From Paracidovorax avenae ATCC 19860 (GTDB lineage: Bacteria > Pseudomonadota > Gammaproteobacteria > Burkholderiales > Burkholderiaceae_C): DNA of 64,000 bases. How positions within the stretch are numbered: position 1 is the first letter of the stretch; each line of letters begins with the position of its first letter. Positions 1-11,100 of the stretch are shown piece by piece. A model generated the notes under the pieces. It saw only the letters and a program-made list of their open reading frames with translations. It had not been told where the DNA came from and ran no database searches. Location: assembly GCF_000176855.2 (NCBI RefSeq), contig NC_015138.1, positions 3,534,001-3,598,000 on the forward strand. The letters run 5' to 3'. The translations under genes and the position numbers were made by a program.

Positions 1-1038
1 CATTTCAACGGCTCCATGGGCGCGACGGGCTGGCACGTGCCGACAGGCGCCTGCGGAAATGTCTGCGTGGGAGGCTTCGTGCAGGGCGGGGGCTACGGCT
101 ACACCTCCCGGGCGTACGGCATCCAGAGCGACCTGGTGGAGTCGATGCGCGTGGCCCTGGCCGACGGCCGGATCGTGACGGCCAGCGCGACAGAGAACGC
201 CGAGCTGTACTGGGCCATGCGCGGCGGCACGGGCGGCAACTTCGGGGTGCTGCTGCAGGTCACCTACCGCATGGTGCGGCTGCCGAGCGTCTGGGCCTGG
301 GCCATTTCCTGGGAAGCCGCCGACGCCGCCGACGTGCTGGTGCTGCTGCAGGAGCAATTCATGCGCACCGGCGCTCCGGACGCGCTGGGCTACATGATGA
401 ACCTGGGCTTCCGCGACGGAAAGCCGGTGTTCATGATCCAGGGCATGTACTGCGGCTCCCGCGACGACGGCATGGCGGCCATCGCCCCGCTGATGAACTT
501 CCGGACGGCCCAGCTGCTCGTGAACCGCAGCGGCAGCTACCCCGCCATGAACCGGTACCTGGACGACCACCCCTACGACCTGCCCCAGGGCCTGACGGAG
601 GGCACCTGCGAAAGCAAGGCCTGCGGCTACCTGGACAGGCAGCTCACCAAGGCGCAATGGCAGTCGGTGATCGACTACTTCGCCACGTCGCCCAACACGT
701 ATTCGATGGCTTACCTGGAGCCCTATGGCGGGGCGATCGCGCGCTACCCGGTGGAGGACAGCGCCTTCATCCACCGCCACGTGGACGCGGATTTCGTGAT
801 GGACGTGTTCTGGACCCGACCGGAAGACCGCGAGGTGGTGCAGAACTGGCTGGCGGGATTCCAGGCGCTGATGCGTCCGATGCTGACCGGCAAGGTGTAC
901 CAGAACTACCCGGACGGCTCGCTGCAGAACTACGTGGATGCCTACTGGGGCCAGGATGTGTACGCCCGGCTCCAGAGGGTCAAGCGGGCCTACGATCCGG
1001 ACAACTTCTTCCACTTCGCGCAGAGCGTGAAGCCTTAG
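1..1038 (+). CDS. FAD-linked oxidase, berberine-bridge type (3' part)
   Basis: The frame is open from base 1, so the gene begins upstream of the window and only about the last 345 codons are seen. The visible part has the end of an FAD-binding PCMH-type domain, with the glycine-rich run GGFVQGGGYGYTSR and, about 55 residues later, a second run AMRGGTGGNFG. It ends in a typical BBE domain (NYVDAYWG, then RVKRAYDPDNFFHF near the stop). This family oxidises alcohols, sugars or amines with FAD that is often covalently bound. The His and Cys that would anchor FAD lie in or near the missing N-terminus, so bicovalent attachment cannot be judged. The substrate is unknown. It converges on the diguanylate cyclase gene with only 40 bases between the stops. 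Confidence 0.85.
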   Translation, partial: HFNGSMGATGWHVPTGACGNVCVGGFVQGGGYGYTSRAYGIQSDLVESMRVALADGRIVTASATENAELYWAMRGGTGGNFGVLLQVTYRMVRLPSVWAWAISWEAADAADVLVLLQEQFMRTGAPDALGYMMNLGFRDGKPVFMIQGMYCGSRDDGMAAIAPLMNFRTAQLLVNRSGSYPAMNRYLDDHPYDLPQGLTEGTCESKACGYLDRQLTKAQWQSVIDYFATSPNTYSMAYLEPYGGAIARYPVEDSAFIHRHVDADFVMDVFWTRPEDREVVQNWLAGFQALMRPMLTGKVYQNYPDGSLQNYVDAYWGQDVYARLQRVKRAYDPDNFFHFAQSVKP

Positions 1039-1047
1039 TCGCAGGCA

Positions 1048-1063
1048 CGGGGCAGGCGCCCCG
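1048..1063. terminator. Hairpin between convergent genes
   Basis: A perfect 6-bp stem (CGGGGC, loop AGGC, GCCCCG) lies in the 40-bp gap between the stops of the flavin oxidase and the diguanylate cyclase. No T-run follows on either strand, so it is not a classical intrinsic terminator. It could still act as a bidirectional 3' end structure. The assignment rests on position and symmetry only. Confidence 0.3.
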
Positions 1064-1078
1064 CCTTCCCCGCTTCGC

Positions 1079-2407
1079 TCAGCCCCGGCCGGCGTAGCGC
1101 ACGCAGCCGGGGCCAGAGCGCTTGGCGGCGTACATGGCCTGGTCGGCGCGGGTCATGAGCAGTTCGATGTCGCCCGCGAGCGGTGGATGCATGGCCACTC
1201 CGATGCTCGCGCCCACGCGCACGTCATGGCCCCCGACATCCATGGGCTCGGAGATGGCCGAGATGATGCGCGAGCCGATCTGACCGGCGAGGTCTTCCTG
1301 CACGTCGGTGTCGAGCATCACCAGGAATTCATCGCCGCCCAGGCGGGCCACGGTATCGTTGCCGCGCACGGCATGGGCCAGCCGGCGGGCCACGTAGCGC
1401 AGCACCTCGTCGCCGACCTTGTGGCCGTGCCCGTCGTTGATCTTCTTGAAGCCGTCGAGGTCGATGAACAGCAGGGCGACCGCGCCGCCGCGCGTGCGGA
1501 CCTCGGACAGCGAGCGCTCGAAGCGGTTGTGGAAGGCCGATCGGTTGTGCAGGCCCGTGAGCGAGTCATGGTTGGCCAGGTAGTGCTGCTGCCGCGATAT
1601 CTCCATCTTGGCCGAGATGTCCTGCACCAGCGACATGATCGAGGTTACGCGGCCGATCTCGTCGGTGAGCGCCGAATTGAACCACTCGCAATGCACCTCG
1701 GTGCCGTCCGCGCGCATCAGGCTCGATTCCACCCGGTTGCGGGTGGCACGGCCGGAACGCAGTTCGGAGAACGCCTGGGACAGGTGGTGGTCCATGGCGG
1801 AGGTGCCGGGCAGTTCGTGCAGGCGGCGGTGCTCGATCTGCACCAGGTCCTGCCAGCCCATGAGTTCGATGGCGCGGCGCGAGCAGCGCAGCACCCGGAG
1901 CTGGTCATCCATCTCGAGCACGGCCAGGGGGCTGTTGTCCATGTGGGAGGACAGCCGCTGGTTGGCCGCGCGCAGCGCGTTCATGGCGACCTGCAGCTCG
2001 TCCACGTCCAGCGCGGCCGTCACGAACCCGACGATGTCTCCGCGCATGTCCCGCCAGGGGGACAGGCAGATCGTGCGCCAGGATTCGCGACCTTCGGGGT
2101 CGAGCACCAGCCGCTGGTAGCTCACCCGCTCACCCAGCAGCACGCGCTGCACATAGGGCATGAAGCGGGAATGGTTGTATTCCCCGTAAAGCTCGAGCAG
2201 GGTCTTTCCGACGATGTCGGAGGGCGCTGCCCGGAACCAGCGGGCGTACTCGTCGTTGACATAGACGACGCGCTCTGCACGGGAAATGACGGCGACGGTG
2301 GCGCCCACATTGCGCGTGAGCAGGCTGAGCATGTCTGTGTCTGAAATGTCCGGCGCCATCCCGGCAACGGAAGACATGCCGTCCAGCGGCAATGGATTCG
2401 GCGTCAT
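1079..2407 (-). CDS. Diguanylate cyclase with two PAS domains
   Basis: This 442-residue protein makes the second messenger c-di-GMP from two GTP. Residues about 30-140 form one PAS domain (VISRAERVVYVNDEYARWF) with a PAC-like tail, and residues about 155-270 form a second. The GGDEF domain fills the C-terminus. The active-site motif is an intact GGDEF at residues 357-361. Five residues before it is RGND, a match to the RxxD inhibitory site, so product feedback is expected. There is no transmembrane segment and no EAL domain, so this is a soluble sensor cyclase; what the PAS domains bind is not visible. It is a single gene, transcribed away from an unusual inverted repeat at 2538-2581. The ATG at 2407 gives a full first PAS domain. 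Confidence 0.9.
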   Translation of the reverse strand: MTPNPLPLDGMSSVAGMAPDISDTDMLSLLTRNVGATVAVISRAERVVYVNDEYARWFRAAPSDIVGKTLLELYGEYNHSRFMPYVQRVLLGERVSYQRLVLDPEGRESWRTICLSPWRDMRGDIVGFVTAALDVDELQVAMNALRAANQRLSSHMDNSPLAVLEMDDQLRVLRCSRRAIELMGWQDLVQIEHRRLHELPGTSAMDHHLSQAFSELRSGRATRNRVESSLMRADGTEVHCEWFNSALTDEIGRVTSIMSLVQDISAKMEISRQQHYLANHDSLTGLHNRSAFHNRFERSLSEVRTRGGAVALLFIDLDGFKKINDGHGHKVGDEVLRYVARRLAHAVRGNDTVARLGGDEFLVMLDTDVQEDLAGQIGSRIISAISEPMDVGGHDVRVGASIGVAMHPPLAGDIELLMTRADQAMYAAKRSGPGCVRYAGRG

Positions 2408-2537
2408 GGTGGACAGCGGTTCCTCTACCGTCCGGCACCTGCCTCCGCATGCGCGGTACGGCCGGCAGGCCCGGACCCTGTCTGCGTCATCCCCCGTCGA
2501 ATGCAGCGCTACCAGGGGCCCTCGATAGCGCTCAGCT

Positions 2538-2581
2538 TATCACTTTCCTTTTCACATAGCAGCATGTGCTATGTAGTGATA
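2538..2581. repeat. Two-tier inverted repeat upstream of the cyclase gene
   Basis: The inner arms ACATAGCA (2554-2561) and TGCTATGT (2567-2574) pair perfectly around a 5-base loop. The outer arms TATCACT (2538-2544) and AGTGATA (2575-2581) also pair perfectly, with a 9-base bulge on the left side only. It lies in the 216-bp gap between uppP and the cyclase gene, in an AT-richer patch. There is no T-run beside it, so an operator or a structured leader for the cyclase gene is more likely than a terminator. No other distinct feature was seen in this gap. Confidence 0.5.
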
Positions 2582-2623
2582 TGAAACGGCACACGCACGC
2601 CTTCCGTGCCGCGGCGCGGAAAG

Positions 2624-3448
2624 TCATTCCGCCCAGTGTACCCAGCCGGTCCAGGCTGTGGCAAGCACCACGATGCCGAAAACGATGCGGTAGTAGGCGA
2701 AAGGCACGAAGCTGTGGGTGCTGATGTAGCGCAGCAGCCAGCGCACGCACAGCCAGGCGCTCACGAACGAGAACAGCAGGCCCACGGCGAACAGCGGCAG
2801 GTCGGACATCGACAGCAGGTGCCGCTCCTTGTAGAGGCTGTACACGCCCGCGCCGATCAGCGTGGGGATCGCCAGGAAGAACGAGAAATCGGTGGCAGCC
2901 TTGCGCGACAGGCCCAGCAGCATCCCGCCGATGATGGTGGCGCCGCTGCGGCTCGTACCCGGCACCATGGCCAGGCACTGCACCAGGCCCACTTTCAGTG
3001 CGTCCAGCGGGGTCATGTCGTCCACGGAGTCCACGCGTACGGCGCCGGGGGCCCGCCGTTCCGCCCAGAGGATGACGAAGCCGCCCAGGATGAAGGTGGA
3101 TGCCACGACCACCGGCGTGAAGAGGTGCTCCTTGATCGCCTTGCCGAAGATCAGCGCGAGCACCACGGCCGGCAGGAAGCCGATGAGCACGTTGAGCGCG
3201 AAGCGCCGGGCGCGGGGCTGGGTGGGCAGCGCCACCAGGGTTTCGCGGATTTTCTGCCAGTACACCAGCACGACCGCGAAGATCGCGCCGGTCTGGATGG
3301 CGATGTCGAATACCTTGGCCTTGTCGTCGTCGAAACCGAGCAGCGCGCCCGCGAGGATCAGGTGGCCGGTGGAGGAGATGGGAAGGAACTCGGTCAGGCC
3401 CTCGACCACGCCCATGACGGCGGCCTTGGCCAGCAAGATGAAATCCAC
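2624..3448 (-). CDS. uppP: Undecaprenyl-diphosphatase UppP (BacA)
   Basis: This 274-residue integral membrane enzyme removes one phosphate from undecaprenyl pyrophosphate, recycling the lipid carrier for peptidoglycan and other envelope glycans. Overproduction confers bacitracin resistance. The first family motif is intact ([14 protein letters not shown], with Glu16, Glu20 and His29), and so is the second (PGTSRSG, with Arg167). Length and multiple hydrophobic helices match the family. The start lies only 39 bp after the stop of the efflux outer-membrane gene on the same strand. Read-through from the efflux operon is therefore possible, although uppP normally has its own promoter. Confidence 0.95.
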   Translation of the reverse strand: MDFILLAKAAVMGVVEGLTEFLPISSTGHLILAGALLGFDDDKAKVFDIAIQTGAIFAVVLVYWQKIRETLVALPTQPRARRFALNVLIGFLPAVVLALIFGKAIKEHLFTPVVVASTFILGGFVILWAERRAPGAVRVDSVDDMTPLDALKVGLVQCLAMVPGTSRSGATIIGGMLLGLSRKAATDFSFFLAIPTLIGAGVYSLYKERHLLSMSDLPLFAVGLLFSFVSAWLCVRWLLRYISTHSFVPFAYYRIVFGIVVLATAWTGWVHWAE

Positions 3449-3487
3449 GGAAATCCTTTTTCGTGTGGTGGGGAAAGCAGCCGCGGA

Positions 3488-4957
3488 TTATCGGGGCTCG
3501 GCAGCGCCCTGCCCGGCCGTGGCGGCGCCGCTTCCCTCCATCCAGGAGGCCTGCCAGCCGCCGCCCAGGGCCTGGATGAGCGATGCCACCGCGAGCTGGC
3601 GGTTCACCTGCAGCTGCAGCAATGCGCGCCGCGCCGACAGCGCAGCCACCTGGGCGGTGACCACGTCGGTATAGCTCACCTGCCCGGCGCGGTAGCGGTT
3701 GAGCATCTGCTCCTCCGTGCGCTGGGCGGCCGAGACGGCCTCCTGCCGCAGCGGCTCCTGCGCCTGCAGGGTGCGCACCGCCGTGAGCTGGTCTTCCACC
3801 GTCTGGAAGGCACCGAGCACCGTCTGGCGGTAGTTGGCCACGCGCGCGTCGCGGGCCGCGCGTGCCTGGTCCACGCGCGCGGCGATGGCACCGCCGTCGA
3901 ACACTGTCTGCGCGGCCGACAGGCCCAGCGACCACAGCGCACCGGAGGCGCTGAACAGGTCACCCAGGCTGGTGCCGCTGCGCCCCAGGGAGGCCGTGAG
4001 GCTGAAGCTGGGGAAATAGGCGGAGCGCTGCACGCCGATCTGCGCGTTGGCGGCGGCGACGGCGCGTTCGGCCGCGGCGATGTCCGGGCGGCGCTCGAGC
4101 AGGGTCGAGGGCAGCGCCGCAGGCACCGCGGGCACGCTGGCCACCCAGGTGCCGGCAGGCAGGCTGAATGCGGCCGGCGGCTGGCCGGCCAGCACGGCGA
4201 TGGCGTGCTCGTAGCCGGCACGGTTGCGCTGCGCGGTGGCGAGGTCGGCGCGGGCGTTGGCGAGCTGGGTGCGCGCCTGCAGCACGTCCGACTGCGCGGC
4301 CACGCCGGCGTCGTAGCGGTTCTGGGCGATGCGCAGGGCGCGTTCGTAGGCCTGCACCGTGTCGCCCAGCAAGGCGGCCTCGGCATCCGCCTCGCGCAGC
4401 TGGAAGTAGGCGGCCACGAGCGAGCCCACGGCGGAGAGCCGCGCCGCGGCCAGGTCCGCCTCGCTCGCCTGGGCACTGGCGCGGGCGCTGTCCACGGTGC
4501 TGCCCAGGCGGCCCCACACGTCCGGCGCCCAGGTCGCGCCCAATGCCGCCTGGGTAGTGGTGCCACGGCGCGCGGAGCCCTCGCCGCCCGCGCGGCTCTC
4601 GCTGGCCGACAGGCTCACGCCAGGCAGCAGCCCGGCGCGCTGCTCGCGCACCAGCCCCTGGGCCTGGGCATAGGCGGCCACGGCAGCGGCGATGTTCTGG
4701 TTCGATACCTGCACCTGGGCGGCGAGGCGGTTGAGTTCCTCGTCGCCGAACAGCGTCCACCAGTCGCCGCGGTCGGCGGCGTCGGCGGGCGCGGCCGGCT
4801 GCCAGAGCGCGCCCGCCTCCTTGAAGGCGGTGGGCATGGGGGTGGCGAGCGCCGGGGGCTGGTAGGGCGGCGCGACCGAGCAGGCGGCCAGCCAGGCCGG
4901 CAGCAGCGCCGCGGCGCAGGCGCGCAGCATGCGCGGGGTGGAAGGATCGAAGGTCAT
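3488..4957 (-). CDS. RND efflux outer-membrane factor lipoprotein (OprM/NodT type)
   Basis: This 489-residue outer-membrane channel belongs to the TolC/OprM superfamily. It has a signal peptide with a lipobox ending in LAAC, and the following region SVAPPYQPP is typical of NodT-family lipoproteins. Two outer-membrane efflux domains of long heptad-like helices follow. It should form the exit duct for the pump encoded just upstream. The ATG at 4957 overlaps the mdtC stop in an ATGA junction, which fixes the start although the frame stays open far upstream. As the last gene of mdtA-mdtB-mdtC-omf it completes a self-contained tripartite pump, unlike E. coli MdtABC, which borrows TolC. Confidence 0.93.
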   Translation of the reverse strand: MTFDPSTPRMLRACAAALLPAWLAACSVAPPYQPPALATPMPTAFKEAGALWQPAAPADAADRGDWWTLFGDEELNRLAAQVQVSNQNIAAAVAAYAQAQGLVREQRAGLLPGVSLSASESRAGGEGSARRGTTTQAALGATWAPDVWGRLGSTVDSARASAQASEADLAAARLSAVGSLVAAYFQLREADAEAALLGDTVQAYERALRIAQNRYDAGVAAQSDVLQARTQLANARADLATAQRNRAGYEHAIAVLAGQPPAAFSLPAGTWVASVPAVPAALPSTLLERRPDIAAAERAVAAANAQIGVQRSAYFPSFSLTASLGRSGTSLGDLFSASGALWSLGLSAAQTVFDGGAIAARVDQARAARDARVANYRQTVLGAFQTVEDQLTAVRTLQAQEPLRQEAVSAAQRTEEQMLNRYRAGQVSYTDVVTAQVAALSARRALLQLQVNRQLAVASLIQALGGGWQASWMEGSGAATAGQGAAEPR

Positions 4958-7900
4958 GGTTGTTGCGCGGGCACGGCGGGTGCCGTGTCGGCGGCGCGGC
5001 TGAGGTGTCGTTCGTTGCCGGAGGGGCGGCGGAGCCGGTCGAGCAGCACATAGACCACGGGCGTGGTCAGCAGCGTGAGCAACTGGCTGGCGATCAACCC
5101 GCCGATGATGGCCACGCCCAGGGGCTGCCGCAGTTCGGACCCCTGCCCGAAGCCGATGGCCAGCGGCAGCGCGCCCAGGGCGGCGGCCAGCGTCGTCATC
5201 AGGATGGGGCGGAAGCGCAGCATGCAGGCCTCGCGCACCGCCTGCGTGGCCGACAGGCCGCGCGCGCGCTCGGCCTCCAGCGCGAAGTCGATGATGAGGA
5301 TGGCGTTCTTCTTCACGATGCCGATCAGCAGGAATACGCCGATGAGCGCGATGATGGTGAACTGCATGTTGAACAGCAGCAGCGCGAGTACCGCGCCCAC
5401 GCCGGCCGAGGGCAGCGTGGTGAGCACGGTGACGGGGTGGATCAGGCTCTCGTAGAGGATGCCCAGCACGATGTAGATCACCACGATGGCCGCCAGGATC
5501 AGGAAGAACTGCTGCCCCTGCGTCTGCTGGAAGCTGCGCGCCGTGCCCTCGAAGCTGCCGCGCACGTTGGTGGGCATGGCGATGTCGGCCTCGGCCTGGG
5601 CAATGATCTGCCGCGCCTCGCCGAGCGAGGTGTTGCCGTCCAGGTTGAAGGAGATGGTGGTGGCCAGCTCGCCGTCCTGGTGGCTGATGGAGGTGGGCGA
5701 CGAGCGCTCCACCACCTTCGCGATGGCCGAGAGCGGCACCATGCTTTCCTGGGTGTTGGCCAGCACCTGCCCGGTGGACGCTCCGCGCTGGCCGGGGTTG
5801 GCCGGGGAACCGGTGGCGCCCGACGGGTTGGCCGGCACGAAGATGTCCTTGAGCGCTGGCGGGCCTCGCGTGTAGCCGGGGGCCCACTCCATGATGACCG
5901 AATACTGGTTCAGCTCGCTGTAGATGGTGGCCACGGACCGCTGGCCGAAGGCGTTGTAGAGCACCGCGTCGATGGCGGCCGCGCTCACGCCCAGGCGCGC
6001 GGCGCTGTCGCGGTCCACCTCCACGTAGGTTTCCGAGCCGTTGTCGGCCTGGTCGGTGTCCACGTCGGTGAGCAGCGTCTCCTGCTTCAGGCGCTCGGCC
6101 AGCTTGGTCGCCCAGACGCGCATGTCGGCGAGGTTGTCGCTCTTGAGCGTGTACTGGTAGGTGGAATTGCTGGAGCGCCCGCCCATGCGCAGGTCCTGCA
6201 CGGGCGAGAGGAAGACCTGCAGGCCGGTGAGCGCGGCGAGCTGCGGCCGCAGCCGGCCGACCACGGCCATGCTCGGGTCGCTGCGCTCGGACACGGGCTT
6301 GAGGTTGACGAACATGAAGCCGCCGCCCGCGCGCCCTCCCCCCGAGAACCCCACCACGGTGTCCACGGCCGGGTCCTTGCGGATGATGTCCACGGCCTGG
6401 CGCAGCTTGCCCGCCAGCGCCCCGGACGAAATGCTCTGGTCCGCGCGCAGCCCGGCCACGAGCTGGCCGTTGTCCTGCTGCGGGAAAAAGCCTTTGGGGA
6501 TGTGGCTGAACAGGTACACGTTGAGGCCGATCACCGCGAGCAGGATCACGATGACGAGCGCCTTGCTCGCCAGCGCCCAGTCCAGCGCATGGCCGTAGCC
6601 GCGCAGCACCGCATCCTGCGCGGCTACGGTCCAGCGGGCGAAGCGGCCCCGGGGCCGGAGCGGGGCGTCCGCGTGGCCGCCAGCACCGTCCGAGCGCAGC
6701 AGCCACGCGCACATCATCGGCGTGGTGGTGAGCGAGATCACCAGCGAGATCGCCACCGCCACGGAGAGCGTGACCGCGAACTCGCGGAACAGCCGGCCCA
6801 CCTGCCCGTCCATGAAGAGCAGCGGGATGAACACCGCCACGAGCGACAGGCTGATGGACAGCACGGTGAAGCCGACCTCGCGCGCGCCCTGCAGGGCCGC
6901 CTCCATGCGGTCCATGCCGGCCTCGATGTGGCGGCTGGTGTTCTCCAGCACCACGATGGCATCGTCCACCACGAAGCCGGTGGCCACCGTGAGGGCCATG
7001 AGGCTGAGGTTGTTCAGGCTGAAGCCCAGCAGGTACATGATGCCGAAGGTGCCCAGCAGCGAGACCACCGTGGCCACCGCCGGGATGACCGTGGCGCGGG
7101 CCTTGCGCAGGAACAGGCCCACCACCAGCACCACCAGCGCGATGGAGACCATCAGGGTGACCTCGATCTCGCGCAGCGAGGCACGGATGGAGTTGGTGCT
7201 GTCCGAGGCCACTGCGATGCGGATGTCCTGCGGCAGCTGCGCCTGCAGCGAAGGGATGAGCGCGCGCACGCCGTCCACCGTCTGGATGATGTTGGCGCCC
7301 GGCTGGCGCGTGATCAGCACGACGATGGCCGGCTCGCCGTTGAAGAGGCCGAGCGTGCGGGTGTTCTCCACGCCGTCGATCACCTGCGCCACGTCGCCCA
7401 GGCGCACCGGCGCGCCGTCGCGCCAGGCGATGACGAGGTCCGCGTAGTCGGCGGCGCGCCGCGACGGCGACGGGGTGTAGATCTGCATGCGGCGGCCGTC
7501 GCTCTCGATGGCGCCCTTGGGCCGGTTGGCGTTGGCCGCCTGGATGGCGGCGCGCACGTCCTCCGAGCCGATGCCGTAGCGGTTCAGCGCGAACGGCAGC
7601 AGTTCCACGCGCACGGCGGGCAGCGAGCCGCCGCCGATCTCCACGTCGCCCACGCCCTCCACCTGGGAGATCCGCTGGCTGACCACGTTGGAGACGGCAT
7701 CGTAGATCTCGCCCGGGGTGCGCGACCTGGAGGTGAGCGCGAGGATGATGACCGGCGAATCCGCCGGGTTGATCTTGCGGTAGGTGGGGTTGCTGCGCAG
7801 GGTGGCGGGCAGGTCCGCCCGCGAGGCGTTGATGGAGGCCTGCACTTCGCGCGCGGCGCTGTCGATCTTGCGATTCAGGTCGAACTGCAGGCTGATGCGC

Positions 7901-8166
7901 GCCGAACCGCTCGAGCTGGAGGACGTCATCTCGTTCACGCCCGCGATCACGCCCAGGCGCCGCTCCAGCGGCGTCGCCACGCTGGTGGCCATGGTCTCGG
8001 GGCTGGCGCCGGGCAGGCTGGCCGAGACGGAAATGGCCGGATAGTCCACCTGCGGCAGCGGCGCCACCGGCAGCAGGAAGAACGCCGCAATGCCCGCCAG
8101 CGCGATGCCGATGGTCAGCAGCACCGTCGCCACGGGCCGCTCGACGAAGGGGCGCGAGAGGTTCAC
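4954..8166 (-). CDS. mdtC: RND multidrug efflux permease, MdtC-like
   Basis: This 1070-residue inner-membrane RND transporter uses the proton gradient to expel hydrophobic drugs or bile-salt-like compounds. The N-terminus [19 protein letters not shown] is the usual first helix. The paired acidic residues of helix 4 are present ([13 protein letters not shown], Asp401 and Asp402, equivalent to AcrB Asp407/408). The length is normal. In the MdtABC system the B and C subunits form a heterotrimer; the tandem order here supports that assignment. The gene overlaps mdtB by an ATGA junction (8163-8166) and the outer-membrane factor by another (4954-4957), so translation is coupled. Confidence 0.93.
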   Translation of the reverse strand: MNLSRPFVERPVATVLLTIGIALAGIAAFFLLPVAPLPQVDYPAISVSASLPGASPETMATSVATPLERRLGVIAGVNEMTSSSSSGSARISLQFDLNRKIDSAAREVQASINASRADLPATLRSNPTYRKINPADSPVIILALTSRSRTPGEIYDAVSNVVSQRISQVEGVGDVEIGGGSLPAVRVELLPFALNRYGIGSEDVRAAIQAANANRPKGAIESDGRRMQIYTPSPSRRAADYADLVIAWRDGAPVRLGDVAQVIDGVENTRTLGLFNGEPAIVVLITRQPGANIIQTVDGVRALIPSLQAQLPQDIRIAVASDSTNSIRASLREIEVTLMVSIALVVLVVGLFLRKARATVIPAVATVVSLLGTFGIMYLLGFSLNNLSLMALTVATGFVVDDAIVVLENTSRHIEAGMDRMEAALQGAREVGFTVLSISLSLVAVFIPLLFMDGQVGRLFREFAVTLSVAVAISLVISLTTTPMMCAWLLRSDGAGGHADAPLRPRGRFARWTVAAQDAVLRGYGHALDWALASKALVIVILLAVIGLNVYLFSHIPKGFFPQQDNGQLVAGLRADQSISSGALAGKLRQAVDIIRKDPAVDTVVGFSGGGRAGGGFMFVNLKPVSERSDPSMAVVGRLRPQLAALTGLQVFLSPVQDLRMGGRSSNSTYQYTLKSDNLADMRVWATKLAERLKQETLLTDVDTDQADNGSETYVEVDRDSAARLGVSAAAIDAVLYNAFGQRSVATIYSELNQYSVIMEWAPGYTRGPPALKDIFVPANPSGATGSPANPGQRGASTGQVLANTQESMVPLSAIAKVVERSSPTSISHQDGELATTISFNLDGNTSLGEARQIIAQAEADIAMPTNVRGSFEGTARSFQQTQGQQFFLILAAIVVIYIVLGILYESLIHPVTVLTTLPSAGVGAVLALLLFNMQFTIIALIGVFLLIGIVKKNAILIIDFALEAERARGLSATQAVREACMLRFRPILMTTLAAALGALPLAIGFGQGSELRQPLGVAIIGGLIASQLLTLLTTPVVYVLLDRLRRPSGNERHLSRAADTAPAVPAQQP

Positions 8167-11100
8167 GGGCGGCCCTCCCCGGCCGGTGCGGCCGGCGGCG
8201 CCAGGGCGGCGGGCACCTCGGGTGCCGCGGCCGTGCCCCGGCCCGTCCAGCGGCGGCCCAGCCGGTCGAAGGCGAGGTAGATCACCGGCGTGGTGAAGAG
8301 CGTGAGCAGCTGGCTCAGCACCAGCCCGCCGAAGATCGCCAGGCCCAGCGGCCGGCGCAGTTCAGCGCCCTCGCCCCAGCCCAGCATCAGCGGCAGCGCG
8401 GCGAACAGCGCGGCCAGCGTGGTCATGAGGATGGGACGGAAACGCAGCAGCGCGGCCTGGTGGATGGCCTCGTGCGGCGGCAGTCCCTGGCCACGCTCGG
8501 CGTCGATGGCGAAGTCGATCATCATGATCGCGTTCTTCTTGACGATGCCGATCAGCAGGATGATGCCGATGATGCCGATCACCCCGAGGTCGTTGCCCGT
8601 GAGCATGAGCGCGAGCAGCGCGCCCACGCCGGCCGAGGGCAGCGTCGAGAGGATGGTGAGCGGGTGCACGTAGCTCTCGTAGAGCACGCCCAGCACGATG
8701 TAGACGCAGACCATCGCGGCCAGGATCAGCCAGAGCTGGCTGGTGAGCGACTTCTCGTAGGCCCCGGCCGCGCCCTGGAACTGCATCGACAGGCCCGCGG
8801 GCATGCCGATCTCCTTCGCCGCGGCGCGGATCGCATCGACCGATTCGCCCAGGGAGGCACCATCGGCCCTGTCGAAGCCCAGCGTGGCCGCCGGGTATTG
8901 CGCCACGCGAGTGATCTGCAGGGGCGCCGGCTGCTCGCGGATGGTCGCGACGGCCGACAGCGGCGTGGGTGCCCCGCCGCCCGTGCGCAGCTGCAGCGTG
9001 CCCAGCGCCTCGGGGCTGGACAGCCCCTCCTTCTGCGCCTCCAGGATCACGCGGTACTGGTTGGTCTCGGTGAAGATGGTGGAGACGATGCGCTGTCCGA
9101 AGGCGCTGTAGAGGGTGTCGTCCACCGAACTGGCGGTGACCGAGAGGCGCGCGGCCGTGGCCCGGTCGATGTCCACGAAGGCTGAGAGACCCTGCGCGCC
9201 CGCGTCGGTGGTGGCGTTGCGCACCTGCGGCACCGTGCGCAGCCGCTCCACGAGCTTGTTCGTCCAGGCGTTCACCTCGGCGGAATCGACGCCGCCGATG
9301 GTGGCGCGGTATTCCGTGGGCCCGGTTTCCGCGTCGATGGTCAGGTCCTGCGTGGGCTGCAGGTACAGGGTGACGCCCGCCACGGCATTCACCCGGTCGC
9401 GCAGCCGCCGCATGACCACCTCCTGGCTGTCGCGCCCCTCCTTGAGGTTGATGAGCAGGCTGCCCGTGTTGAGCATGGCGTTGTTGGCGCCGTCCACCCC
9501 CACGAAGGAACTGAGCGAGGCCACGTCGGGGTCCTGCAGGATGGCGCGCACGGCCTCCTGCTGCAGCCCGCTCATGCGTTCGAACGAGACATCCTGCGCC
9601 GCCACCAGGCGGCCTTGCAGCTGGCCCGTGTCCTGCGTGGGAAACAGGCCCTTGGGGATGAAGATGTACAGCACCACGGTGAGCGCCAGCGTCAGCAGGG
9701 CCACGACGAGTGTCGCGCCTTGGCGGCGCAGCACCCACTGCAGCCAGACGTCGTAGCGGGCGATCACGCGGTCGAAACCGCGCTGGATGGCGCCGCCCAG
9801 CCCGCGCGGCGGGGTGTCGGGCACGGCGCGCAGCCAGCGCGCGGACATCATCGGCACCAGGGTGAGCGAGACCACCGCCGAGATCAGGATGGTGAGCGCC
9901 AGCGTCACCGCGAACTCGCGGAACAGGCGGCCCACCACGTCGCTCATGAACAGCAGCGGGATCAGCACCGCGATCAGCGACACCGTGAGCGAGATGATGG
10001 TGAAGCCGATCTGCGTGGCGCCCTTGAGCGCAGCCTGGAACGGCGGCTCGCCTTCCTCGATGTACCGGGCGATGTTCTCGATCATCACGATGGCATCGTC
10101 CACCACGAAGCCGGTGGCGATGGTGAGCGCCATCAGGCTCAGGTTGTTCAGGCTGTAGCCCAGCAGGTACATCACGCCGCAGGTGCCGATGAGCGAGATC
10201 GGCACGGCCAGGCTGGCGATGACCGTGGCGCGCAGGCTGTGCAGGAAGAAGAAAATCACCAGCACCACCATCAGCACGGCGAGCACCAGCTCCATCTCGA
10301 CGTGGTGGACGGATGCCCGGATGCCCGTGGTGCGGTCCGAGAGCACCTGCACGTCCAGGCCCGCGGGCAGTCCGGCCTGCAGTTCGGGCAGCTGGCGCTG
10401 GATGCTGTCCACCGTGGAAATCACGTTGGCGCCCGGCTGGCGCTGCACGTTCAAAATGATCGCAGGCGTCAATGTGGCCCCCACGCTCCCGGCTTCGCCT
10501 GGTTCGCTGCCCCCCGGGGGGGCGCTCGCCGCCTTGGGGCGGCCCGGCGGCGGCTCGGTGGCCCCCACGCTCCCGGCTTCGCCTGGTTCGCTGCCCCCCG
10601 GGGGGGCCTCCGCTTGCCTGGGGCGGCCCGGCGCGGCGCGGACGCCGGCCCATGCGCCCAGCCGGTCGTTCTCGGCGCCGTTCACCACGCGGGCGACATC
10701 GACCATGCGGACCGGCGCGCCGTTCTTCCAGGACACGATGAGCCGCTTGTAGTCGTCCACCGTGAGGAGCTGGTCGTTGGCGTTGATGGTGTAGGCGCGC
10801 TGCGGACCGTCGAAGCTGCCCTTGGCGCTGTTGGCGTTGGCCGCCGAGATGGCGGTGCGCAGCGTGTCCAGCCCGATGCCGTAGGAGGCCAGCGCCTTGG
10901 TGTCGGCCTGGATGCGCACGGCGGGCCGCTGTCCGCCGGCCAGGGTCACCAGGCCCACGCCCTGCACCTGGCTGATCTTCTGCGCCAGCCGCGTGTTCAC
11001 GAGGTTCTGCACTTCGGTGAGCGGCATGGTGTCGGAGCTGATCGCCAGCGTGAGCACCGGCGCGTCGGCCGGGTTCACCTTGGCATAGACCGGCGGGGCG

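Noticed and set aside
4960..8280. A 1106-codon plus-strand open frame antisense to mdtC
   Set aside because: Composition is Arg/Gly/His-rich without recognisable domains; MdtC on the other strand is complete.
10474..10641. The two 84-bp repeats as a CRISPR-like array
   Set aside because: Only two adjoining units without spacers, inside a coding gene and with an internal palindrome.
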